Shown here piece by piece: positions 56,901-64,000 of a stretch of DNA of 64,000 nucleotides; position 1 is the first letter of the stretch; each line of letters starts with the position of its first letter. This DNA is from Enoplolaimus lenunculus. Lineage: Eukaryota > Nematoda > Enoplea > Enoplida > Thoracostomopsidae. The notes below the pieces were generated by a model. That model searched no databases and was not told the origin of the DNA. It saw only the letters and a list, made by a program, of their open reading frames with translations. A program made the position numbers and the translations under genes. The stretch lies in assembly GCA_030248215.1 (NCBI GenBank), contig JASANG010002850.1, positions 168,922 to 232,921 of the forward strand, read 5' to 3'.

Positions 56901-57359
56901 TACACTGCGCTAAGTTGCCTTTAGGCAACTCAATGTGAGAAGGGGTTAAACCTTAAGCCTAAGCGTACTACTGAGCTCATACCTATGCCTAAGAATAAGC
57001 CTAACCAAAATATATGTCTAAAGCTTAAGCTTACTCTAGGGCAGCCCGGCAGAAAAACGTTCAGCTTCTGATCTTAACATGGGCCATGTCTATATAAAAA
57101 TATAAACTTTACCAAACACGCAACAAATAAATATGATACATAACAGCGTAATAAACGTATATCGAACGCCTGGTTTTTCCAACAACGGCTCTGCATCTTC
57201 AGGACATGGGGGTTCCGGGGTTGAGACAATAGTGACAAATGGTACTGGAGTCGAAATCAAGCTCGGGAAAGCCATACTGCTATCACGATTATGAAGCGTA
57301 TCATTGTCGTTGACAAGACCACTTGAATTGGTAGTCGATTGTGACAAATATTGAAACAT
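50909..57359 (-). CDS. Class A (rhodopsin-like) peptide-type GPCR, 1,048 residues, three exons
   Basis: Exons 57359-57113, 55413-53864 and 52258-50909 sum to 3,147 nt. Junctions: TTTG|GTAAAG to TTTTTTCAG (phase 1) and GGG|GTAAGA to TTTTAAG (phase 0). Exon 1 encodes the extracellular N-terminus with N-glycosylation sites (N11, N19) and half of TM1; joining restores the FGN..V motif at N84. Exon 2 has D112 in LAVAD (TM2), the C142-C221 disulfide pair, ERY 166-168 (TM3), W196 (TM4) and P246/Y254 (TM5). Exon 3 has TM6 with P737 in LLTLP (the usual CW of CWxP is absent) and NPFVY 778-782 in TM7. The third intracellular loop is about 455 residues, with a polyQ run coded near 52022-52059. The C-tail carries 16-residue repeats. 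TM2-TM3 wording resembles trissin-receptor-like or other neuropeptide receptors; the ligand is unknown. The start at 57359 was chosen because the sequence just upstream is a duplicated noncoding block. Confidence 0.88.
51235..51535 (-). repeat. 48-bp coding tandem repeat in the GPCR tail
   Basis: About 6.75 units of 16 residues, pattern N-A-x-x-S-K/Q-x5-N-G-E-x-x, at about residues 840-941 of the receptor. Units differ at several positions but keep length and frame, so the repeat has aged under coding constraint. It lies wholly in the cytoplasmic tail. Confidence 0.85.
52340..52656. other. GPCR intron 2, repeat relic
   Basis: 52510-52580 (GGCTCTTATTCTCAAATGTG, then TAGCACATTTCATCAGTTGG) matches part of the 220-bp satellite unit and the dispersed CTAACTAGTGAT family. 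Confidence 0.5.
52657..53040. mobile_element. hAT-like MITE in GPCR intron 2
   Basis: Begins CAGGGATGGGAGTCTCGG and ends GCCTATCCCTA; flanking 8-mers CGCAGCTG and CACAGCTG (7 of 8). GTCTCGGTCTCGG words near both ends are inverted. Noncoding. Confidence 0.8.
53041..53791. other. GPCR intron 2, remainder
   Basis: AT-rich. A CTAACTAGCGATAGG copy of the dispersed repeat lies at 53785-53830, just inside the 5' part of the intron. Confidence 0.4.
53864..54860 (-). other. Giant third intracellular loop of the GPCR (exon 2 part)
   Basis: From about residue 263 the receptor frame continues for some 330 residues in this exon and about 115 more in exon 3 before TM6. It is Asn/Ser/Thr-rich. A degenerate duplication is visible: CNQN followed by A-x-P and T-x-x-NEN occurs twice (near 54590 and 54410). 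Loops this long are known in some neuropeptide and aminergic receptors and are usually disordered. Confidence 0.7.
55450..55800 (-). repeat. Repeat-derived open frame in GPCR intron 1
   Basis: The frame here runs without stop into the second GPCR exon, but its words (ADPGSQNGGG; RIQDLKMGEANIS in another frame; SGGHARVAPHGST) are of a type I associate with mobile-element-derived frames. It is not hydrophobic where TM1 should be. I treat it as intronic. Confidence 0.55.
55822..56329. other. GPCR intron 1, no further feature
   Basis: AT-rich; no repeat recognised. Confidence 0.35.
56386..56655 (-). mobile_element. tRNA-core piggyBac-like MITE (dimer half 1)
   Basis: TTAA at 56386, TTAT at 56652; ends CCCTTTCTCACATGAATAT and CAATGTGAGAAGGGG. 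Box B reads GGATTCGAACTCC on the plus strand. Confidence 0.85.
56681..56949 (-). mobile_element. tRNA-core piggyBac-like MITE (dimer half 2)
   Basis: TTAA at 56681 and 56946. Nearly identical to the first half, same orientation, separated by a 25-bp spacer. The outer TTAA sites at 56386 and 56946 are the duplication of a single TTAA in the host element, so the pair moved in together. Confidence 0.85.
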
Positions 57360-57375
57360 TGTGAATTCAAATGTG

Positions 57376-57605
57376 TTAGAATTTTGAAATATATATTGTG
57401 TGCGTTTAAGTTGGAAATAATACAATCTAAATACGCAAAGTTTCATTCAGACTTGCATATTTTTGCAACGACAACTTGCAGCTGCAAGATACAGCCCGAC
57501 ATATAATGTGTTAGCATTCTACAATATTTTGTGTGTTAAGTTTGAAATAATTGCATCTAAAAACGTAAACTTCGATACACACTTGCAAGTTTTTGCTACG
57601 AGAAT
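57376..57605. repeat. Diverged direct duplication at the GPCR 5' end
   Basis: 57380-57475 and 57513-57603 share GTTAG, TTTGTGTG/ATTGTGTG, AAGTTTGAAATAATTGCATC and ACACTTGCAAGTTTTTGC blocks. The gene's 5' UTR or promoter lies in the left unit; CTTGCAGCTGCAAG is a palindrome between units. Confidence 0.65.
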
Positions 57606-57700
57606 GAAAAGTTTTTCGAAAAAACAGGGAATTGTAAGTTGCAGCTGCAAGTTCTAGCAGTTTCAACAATTTGAAATTAAGTCTAGCGTAGAGTTAGAAT

Positions 57701-57864
57701 CAGGCTCGTAGCCAGCTCACCGTGTCACCGTGCAACGGGAGCTACACAATTTTAAGGAGAACCATACAAGGGTTTAAGGTTAAAAATGTTCTAGGGGGCG
57801 GAGGCAAAATTCTTTCAGGGAATGCTGATGTCTCTTTAGCCTCCTCTGGCTACGAGCCCGGTTA
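57701..57864 (+). mobile_element. GTAGCCAGCTC-family MITE
   Basis: GGCTCGTAGCCAGCTCACC and CTGGCTACGAGCCCG give about 14-bp inverted ends; best preserved copy of the family in the window. Confidence 0.75.
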
Positions 57865-57906
57865 GAATATTTATATTCGATCCCTTTTGGATTTAAGGAA
57901 CGTTAA

Positions 57907-58354
57907 TACTGTAGTGACCCGAATAAGAGGGGGGTAATAAGTGGGCGAGTAACCATTTTGTGTACCGATCAATAAAAATCCGTATCCCAACATGAGTCCG
58001 TAAGCACGTAGAGTCTCTACACCCGAATTAGAGTCCATAAATGTCAATTATCGCTAATTGAAGCGCATAAAAACACCGGCACCAAATAAAGTTGAGTTCG
58101 AAACTTTAAAGCATACTTAAGTTTTGAAAGTACATTAAGTATAAACCTTGCATTATCGTTTATCGCTCAAGCTTTTGATGCAAGGCAAAAAACGTTTAAT
58201 TCAGCGGATAGCTGCAGTACCGTACATATATCAGTAACGAAGGGGGTGGATGGCGGGTTAAAAATAAATAACAGTCCGTAACCGAATAACAGGGGAGTAC
58301 CCTCAGAAAGGCCAAATAAATATCACTTCCCCCTCTTATTCGGGTCACAACTTA
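57907..58354. mobile_element. Tc1/mariner-like MITE
   Basis: TACTGTAGTGACCCGAATAA at left, CTCTTATTCGGGTCAC at right (tip decayed). The interior is inverted relative to the copy at 60685. Confidence 0.75.
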
Positions 58355-58528
58355 CCCGAACGTCAACTATTTATCACTTTATATATCCGGTAAAACAGTC
58401 TTTTAAAATTATCCCCGACCCTGCCCTGATCAAAAATTTAAATTTAGCCATATATCTTTAAAAAACAAAAGATAGTTTATGCTGATAACGTCATACATTT
58501 AAAATTTGAAACTCAAATCAATTTTTAG

Positions 58529-58686
58529 TGTGTCAGTTGCACAGCGCTTGAACAATGACGAATATATTTTGAAACCGGGGGGGCGGGTTCTGCCAGAACT
58601 CGGAAACAATCGTTGGACCAATTTAAACAAACGACCTACCACAGATACTTTCGAAGAAAACAAAACAACTGTTTCAAAGCTATTAG
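58529..58686 (+). CDS. Orphan internal exon candidate
   Basis: 158-nt open segment between an acceptor ATTTTTAG and a donor TTAG|GTAATT, with balanced codon use and hydrophilic protein (includes ILKPGGRVLPELGNNRW). No partner exon was found and no domain recognised. It is the only plus-strand exon candidate near the upstream side of the GPCR gene. Confidence 0.35.
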
Positions 58687-58824
58687 GTAATTTATAGCTG
58701 GCAAAAACAATTATTTTTCAGTATATATCTCTATTAACAGATACCAGTGTGATGTAGATACGCTTTTTCACCTACTAACAGAGCGAAAATATTTTTTCAA
58801 TTCTTTGACAAATATTAATAGTAA

Positions 58825-59019
58825 AGGTGTTCAATTCTTGTAAAAATTGCATGTAAGTCATCGAAAACCCTTGCATGTCCCTCCTGAAAAATGATTAGCC
58901 TTCCTACCATGGTGAGCTGGCTATCGTTGTGGTACGCCTGCACTGGATCCTACGCTTAAACTTACTGTATTGCAGTCTCACAACACAGAAAACGGTCTGC
59001 CCCTGATCTATAAATGTGT
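58825..59019. repeat. Two partial mobile elements
   Basis: 58825-58925 is a GTAGCC-family part (AGTCATCGAAAACCCTTGCATG, then GGTGAGCTGGCTAT). 58940-59015 is the end of a TTAGGC-type element (GTATTGCAGTCTCAC, CCCCTGATCTATAAATG). Confidence 0.55.
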
Positions 59020-59290
59020 TTAACCCTTTCACTCATAGAGTATACTATGAGCAACTAATTACAGTAATGTACGAGCAATACACACACTGTGAGTAGTGTT
59101 TAACATTTATAACATATATACGCAGTGTAAAATCTCCACAAGACGTGAGAGCCTACTCAGGCTCGAGCGTCAAGCTCCTATAGCTCAGTGGTCATCGTAA
59201 ACGCCTCCCACCCGTGAGACTGGGGTTCGATTCTCACCTTGAAATTACATCTCATGTGCAGTTGCAAATATTGATGTGAGAAAGGGTTAA
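59020..59290 (+). mobile_element. tRNA-core piggyBac-like MITE with best tRNA-like boxes
   Basis: TTAA at 59020 and 59287. Box A TATAGCTCAGTGG and box B GGGTTCGATTCTC are near consensus for a pol III promoter; the CTCCCAC loop would give a Gly (CCC)-like anticodon. The first half differs from the other copies (CACTCATAGAGTATACTATGAG). Confidence 0.8.
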
Positions 59291-59737
59291 CTATCGAACC
59301 AGAGAATGGTTTTTACAAGTTTTGTGTCCTGCTCGCGAGAAGAAACGCAAACACACAGCAGTTAAAGCTCGCTGGTTTCAAAATCTATCAACAGCTGAGC
59401 ATACGATTCTGCTTCATTAAGCGTGTAGTGGAAAATAGAAAGAACAATATAATTAACATAGAACTTTTAAGACACTTGTTTTGGTTTAAAATATGTTGCA
59501 TTTGATTCAAATTTACGCAAACGTTGTTTTTCAACTGTCTGTATTATAAGTTTCGCATGGATGATTATGGCATGACAAGAGTGTGCAACTGGATACATTC
59601 TGCGTTCAAAACAATGTGCACCAGCGCATGTTGCATTTTTGCCGTGCCCCCTTATTCCAGGAGGGGTATTTGCACTAATTTGTGAATTTTAGCTAAAGTC
59701 GCTCTGATCTTTTTCATAACTCTCATGTTCATTACGT

Positions 59738-59880
59738 GGTTAGGGGTGGCTAAAAAATTTTAGGATGGGCATTCAAAGTTTTTAGTAACTTGCAAGCAAG
59801 GTTGAAAATTTTCTAGGGGGGCCAAAATTTTTCCAGGGGGTTAAGCCACCCTGCTTCCACCCTTTGGCTGCGAGCCCGTT
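59738..59880 (+). mobile_element. GTAGCCAGCTC-family MITE
   Basis: GGGGTGGCTAAAAAATTTTAGG, GGTTGAAAATTTTCTAGGGG and TTGGCTGCGAGCCCG. The left end is lost. Confidence 0.6.
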
Positions 59881-59985
59881 AAGCTTAGGCTTAAGCTTAT
59901 AGTCTTTAGGTTACGCTTAGGCTTTAAGCTTAGGCTTTAGGCTTAGGCTTACGCTTTAAGCTTAGGCTTTAGGCCTAGTATACGC
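59878..59985 (+). repeat. TTAGGC-like array
   Basis: Runs of GCTTAGGCTTAAGC and GGCTTTAGGCTTAGG without the family's unique ends; either a degraded copy or an expanded interior. Confidence 0.6.
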
Positions 59986-60131
59986 TTTGGTGACTACCCC
60001 TAACTAACTAAGGGTGGTCTGGAAAAATACAACGCGCGGTTGTATATTTTGTACCACGTAAATCCCCAGTAGTTGCATACCATTATCTAAAAGTGATCAT
60101 CCATTTTGCTAATAATAGCACTAGTGCTTAC

Positions 60132-60284
60132 AAACATTAGGAACACGAAAGGGAGTTCGTGGGTTAAACGAGTACTATGAAGCGAAACCGATAATGAATA
60201 TAGCAGCACCAAAATTGAAGTTGCGGTATTAAGTACTCGGAGCGGTTCTTGTACATTCTCCACAGTTATGGACAATTCTTCTTA
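60132..60284 (-). CDS. Orphan exon candidate with a membrane segment
   Basis: Open frame ending at a good donor (GTAAGC at 60131). It encodes about 45 residues with two hydrophobic stretches (ATSILVLLYSLSVSL and PFVFLMF) and a normal mixed codon use. The acceptor is unclear. It could be one exon of a multi-pass membrane protein; the family is not recognised. Confidence 0.3.
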
Positions 60285-60584
60285 AGCCTAGGGTAATGTT
60301 TAAGCGTAAGTAAAGGGTTCAGGTAAGCCTTTTCATTGGCCAAAACCTAAACCTAATTCCGTAGCAGAATGGCTACAAGACCCTTAAAGTTGTACTTAGA
60401 TTGAAACACGTAATTTGGATGCGTTTTTCAAAAGTATTTGATAAAAACTAGCATTAAGCCGGTGAGTTCGCATTACCATTCGCTTGCTAACCAAAGCCTA
60501 AGCTGGTGTTATTCATGAGTGACATTATTATAAATCTGGCTGCCACCTCGTTAGTCTCCTTACATAAATTACCCCGACACATGA

Positions 60585-61146
60585 TAAACCTGAGCCTGAG
60601 CCTAAAGCTAAGCCTAAGAATATGATTAAGCATAAACCTAAACATAAGCCTGAGCGTCACCCTAAACCGTAGCCTAAGCTTAAGTACTGTAGTGACCCGA
60701 ATAAGAGGGAGGGGGACTGATAATCATTTGGCCTCTCCATAGAGTACTCCCCCTTGTTATTCGGTTACGGACTGTTATTTATTTTCAACCCACGCTCCGC
60801 CGCCCTTCGTTACTCATATATATCCGGTACTGCAATTATCAGCTAAATTAAACGTTTATTTGTCTTGTGTCAAGTCAATAGCTTGAGCGATAATACAAGG
60901 TTATACTTAGGAATGTACTTTCAAAATTTAAGTACGCTTTAAAGTTTCGAACTCAAATTATTTTGTCCTGGAGTCATTTATGCGCTACAGTTAGGGTTAA
61001 TTGACATTTATGGACTATAATTAGGGTTTAGGGACTCTATCCGCTTACGGACTCTTATTAGGGATACGGACTCCAATTGATCCGGACTCAAAATGGGGAC
61101 CCCCACTCTTATTACCCCTCCCATTCTTATTCGGATCAATACAGTA
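60585..61146. mobile_element. TTAGGC array joined to a complete Tc1/mariner-like MITE
   Basis: 60585-60684 is a GAGCCTGAGCCTAAAGC-type array. 60685-61146 (462 bp) is the longest Tc1-like copy: TACTGTAGTGACCCGAATAA and ATTCGGATCAATACAGTA, TA on both sides. It inserted at the edge of the array. Confidence 0.8.
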
Positions 61147-62165
61147 TATTATAATGTAATAAATGCAAGCGGAGAATTTGCCCTTAAATTATATCCGGTG
61201 CTTGTAATGATCAATTAACTTTTTTACTAGAAATGAATTTTCATTTGACAAAAATTTTTAAATATTAAAAATGTTCTCAAAAGCGTTGCGTGCGTCATTT
61301 CATTGGTTCGACGCAAAAAATTAAACTATCTTTATCAGATAATCAAATCCAACAGCAGGTGCATTTGACTAAATTTTAAATTTTAAACATGTGACTTCAA
61401 GTTTGGTTTGAGATTTCAATCGCATAGTCAGCACAACACGATAAAGCTGGACAGTCGCAGAGAATTCCAAGAATAGCAGATGTAGAGTGTTTAAAATAGA
61501 TTAATGCAAACGCTACTATGGGGTCGTAGCTTTTCTAAAGGCGCTTAGAGATCTCACGGCTGCAGTCTCTTAAGGGCCGATATATAGAACCGGGGCTTTC
61601 CATTTTTCAAGGTGGCAAATCTATGACCCGGAGCGGCGCACACGCACTCGTGCTCGTTGGCTCATTCTTTCCTGGTTTGATAGGAAAATTTGAGGTTTAG
61701 GGTTGTGTTTAAAAACCGGGAAAATCGAAAATTCAAAAGCTTACGGTTTCTCCGATTTGGTAGGGAATTACTTCATGTGTTTGTTATTTTTGGCAAACCT
61801 GGAAACGAGAAATTCAAAACTCAAGCCCTCCACCCGTTAAATAGAAAAAATCTGGAACAGGCGTTGTTTGGAAAATGGAAAAAGTATAACATTAAAACGA
61901 CTAGGTTATCTCTGGTTCGGTAGAGAAAATCAGAAGAGTAAAAAGGATTGTGCAGAAAACGGGAAAAATGAACCCGACGTAAAATTTTTTTGGTCCATTG
62001 TGTTCTGAAAAGAGCTGTCGTGCCGTCTCCCGAACCCATCTTCCACGCAAAGCAATCGATATGTTTTGGAACAGCTGAAATTTCTAATGAAGTATTTTTA
62101 GAGCCGCATAATACGCTGTTCAGGGGGCGAAAACCGCCGGTTTGGAGCGACTGTTTGGAACGTCT
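61147..62165. other. No gene recognised
   Basis: 61680-61980 contains repeated words (AAATTCAAAAGC, GGTTTCTCCGATTTGGTAGGGA, CTGGTTCGGTAGAGAAAAT) similar to those inside the foldback element near 6480-6860. Open frames here look like repeat by-products. Confidence 0.4.
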
Positions 62166-62170
62166 ATTAA

Positions 62171-64000
62171 AATTGACCCATATCCAAAAAATGTACATAA
62201 AGGCCCATATCCAAAAAATGTACATAAAGGCCCATATCCAAAAAATGTACATAAAGGCCCATATCCAAAAAATGTACATAAAGGCCCATATCCAAAAAAT
62301 GTACATAAAGGCCCATATCCAAAAAATGTACATAAAGGCCCATATCCAAAAAATGTACATAAAGGCCCATATCCAAAAAATGTACGTAAAGGCCCATATC
62401 CAAAAAATGTACATAAAGGCCCATATCCAAAAAATGTACATAAAGGCCCATATCCAAAAAATGTACATAAAGGCCCATATCCAAAAAATGTACATAAAAG
62501 CCCATATCCAAAAAATGTACATAAAGGCCCATATCCAAAAAATGTACATAAAGGCCCATATCCAAAAAATGTACATAAAGGCTCATATCCAAAAAACGTA
62601 CATAAAGGTCCATATCCAAAAAATGTACATAAAGGCTCATATCCAAAAAAATGTACATAAAGGCCCATATCCAAAAAATGTACATAAAGGCCCATATCCA
62701 AAAATGTACATAAAGGCCCATATCCAAAAAATGTACATAAAGGCCCATATCCAAAAATGTACATAAAGGCCCATATCCAAAAAATGTACATAAAGGCCCA
62801 TATCCAAAATATGTACGTAAAGGCCCATATCCAAAAAATGTACGTAAAGGCCCATATCCAAAAAATGTACATAAAAGCCCATATCCAAAAAATGTACATA
62901 AAGGCCCATATCCAAAAAATGTACATAAAGGCCCATATCCAAAAAATGTACATAAAGGCCCATATCCAAAAAATGTACATAAAGGCCCATATCCAAAAAA
63001 TGTACATAAAGGCCCATATCCAAAAAATGTACATAAAGGCCCATATCCAAAAAATGTACATAAAGGCCCATATCCAAAAAATGTACATAAAGGCTCATAT
63101 CCAAAAAATGTACATAAAGGCCCATATCCAAAAATGCGGCTTCCAAAATCAGGCCCTCCAAAAACAAAAGCCCACCAAAAAAAAAAAAAAGCACATCCAA
63201 ACAAAAAATGTACATAAAGGCCCATATCCAAAAAATGGGCATAAAGGCCCATATCCAAAAAATGTACATAAAGGCCCATATCCAAAAAATGTACATAAAG
63301 GCCCATATCCAAAAAATGTACATAAAGGCCCATATCCAAAAAATGTACATAAAGGCCCATATCCAAAAAATGTACATAAAGGCCCATATACAAAAAATTT
63401 ACATAAAGGCCCATAGCCAAAAATACATAAAGGCCCATAAAGTCAAAATAGCCCATATCCAAAAATATAAAGGCCCATATCCAAAAAATGTACATAAAGG
63501 CCCATATCCAAAAAATGTACATAAAGGCCCATATCCAAAAAATGTACATAAAGGCCCATATCCAAAAAATGTACATAAAGGCCCATATCCAAAAAATGTA
63601 CATAAAGGCCCATATCCAAAAAATGTACATAAAGGCCCATATCCAATGTCGCCCATAGGGCCCATTCCAAAAAATGTACATAAAGGCCCATATCCAAAAA
63701 ATGTACATAAAGGCCCATATCCAGAAAAATGTACATAAAGGCCCATATCCAAAAAATGTACATAAAGGCCCATATCCTGTTTGGCTTTAAAGCCCCCGCC
63801 CAAATGTACATAAAGGCCCATATCCAAAAAATGTACATAAAGGCCCATATCCAAAAAATGTACATAAAGGCCCATATCCAAAAAATGTACATAAAGGCCC
63901 ATATCCAAAAAATGTACATAAAGGCCCATATCCAAAAAATGTACATAAAGGCCCATATCCAAAAAATGTACATAAAGGCCCATATCCAAAAAATGTACAT
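62171..64000. repeat. 27-bp minisatellite, about 67 units, cut by window edge
   Basis: Unit AAAGGCCCATATCCAAAAAA plus TGTACAT. Most units are identical. Changes are single-base or length changes in the A run, plus islands of other sequence near 63131-63205, 63640-63665 and 63775-63800. Because 27 is divisible by three, several frames on both strands stay open for hundreds of codons; these are not genes. Confidence 0.97.

Larger units (their letters stand above)
56338..57085 (-). mobile_element. TTAGGC-type MITE split by a nested insertion
   Basis: Perfect 8-bp duplication ATGTCTAT at 56330-56337 and 57086-57093. The left part (56338-56385) and right part (56950-57085) form one family copy, interrupted at its TTAA by a pair of tRNA-core elements. 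It lies in GPCR intron 1, 27 bp from the exon 1 donor. Confidence 0.9.

Noticed and set aside
61821-64000. Long open frames with repeated YIFWIWAFM, HIQKMYIKA or GPYPKNVHK peptides
   Set aside because: By-products of a 27-bp tandem repeat whose length is a multiple of three; several frames on both strands are open, and none has coding signs outside the array.

Overview
The window reads as a eukaryotic, AT-rich, repeat-dense genome, most likely a nematode, and I would guess an early-branching (enoplean or mermithid-like) one. The main clue is that degenerate arrays of TTAGGC/GCCTAA, the nematode telomere unit, occur throughout, although here they sit inside a dispersed transposon-like family. 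Host genes are split by introns with GT..AG borders and TTTTCAG-like acceptors. I see no bacterial operons, rRNA genes, CRISPR array or intact tRNA.

Four host genes can be supported, all on the minus strand. (1) 2413-7242: four short exons whose phases all match encode a metallo-beta-lactamase-fold hydrolase of the MBLAC1/SWIP-10 type. All metal ligands are present and a cysteine-rich module precedes the fold. (2) 10772-16201: one uninterrupted 1,809-codon frame for a secreted, largely disordered, Ser/Thr/Lys/Arg-rich protein. (3) 22963-27999: three exons for a secreted protein with an LDL-receptor class A module; its second intron contains a 220-bp satellite array. (4) 50909-57359: three phase-matched exons for a 1,048-residue class A (rhodopsin-like) peptide-type GPCR with a huge third intracellular loop and a tail of 16-residue repeats. 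Several orphan exon candidates are listed with low confidence.

The rest is mostly non-autonomous mobile DNA. Main families: about 20 copies of an 8-bp-target-site MITE-like family with GGCC ends and a telomere-like (TTAGGC)n interior; a piggyBac-like TTAA family whose core is tRNA-derived, present also as a mobile dimer; Tc1/mariner-like TA elements ending CTGTAGTGACCCGAATAAG; hAT-like CAGGG elements with 8-bp duplications; a GTAGCCAGCTC family; a foldback element; tRNA-derived SINE relics; and a Penelope-like retroelement relic.

Tandem arrays include 8 x 220 bp at 23421-25172 with a three-unit higher-order pattern, 3 x 71 bp at 10448-10665, 2 x 130 bp at 36534-36793, and a 27-bp minisatellite from about 62171 running off the right edge. 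The most unusual signal is a row of four hairpins at 10208-10355. They share a core and loop but have different outer stems that stay paired, and all their wobble pairs are G:U only on the plus strand. That suggests a structured plus-strand RNA.
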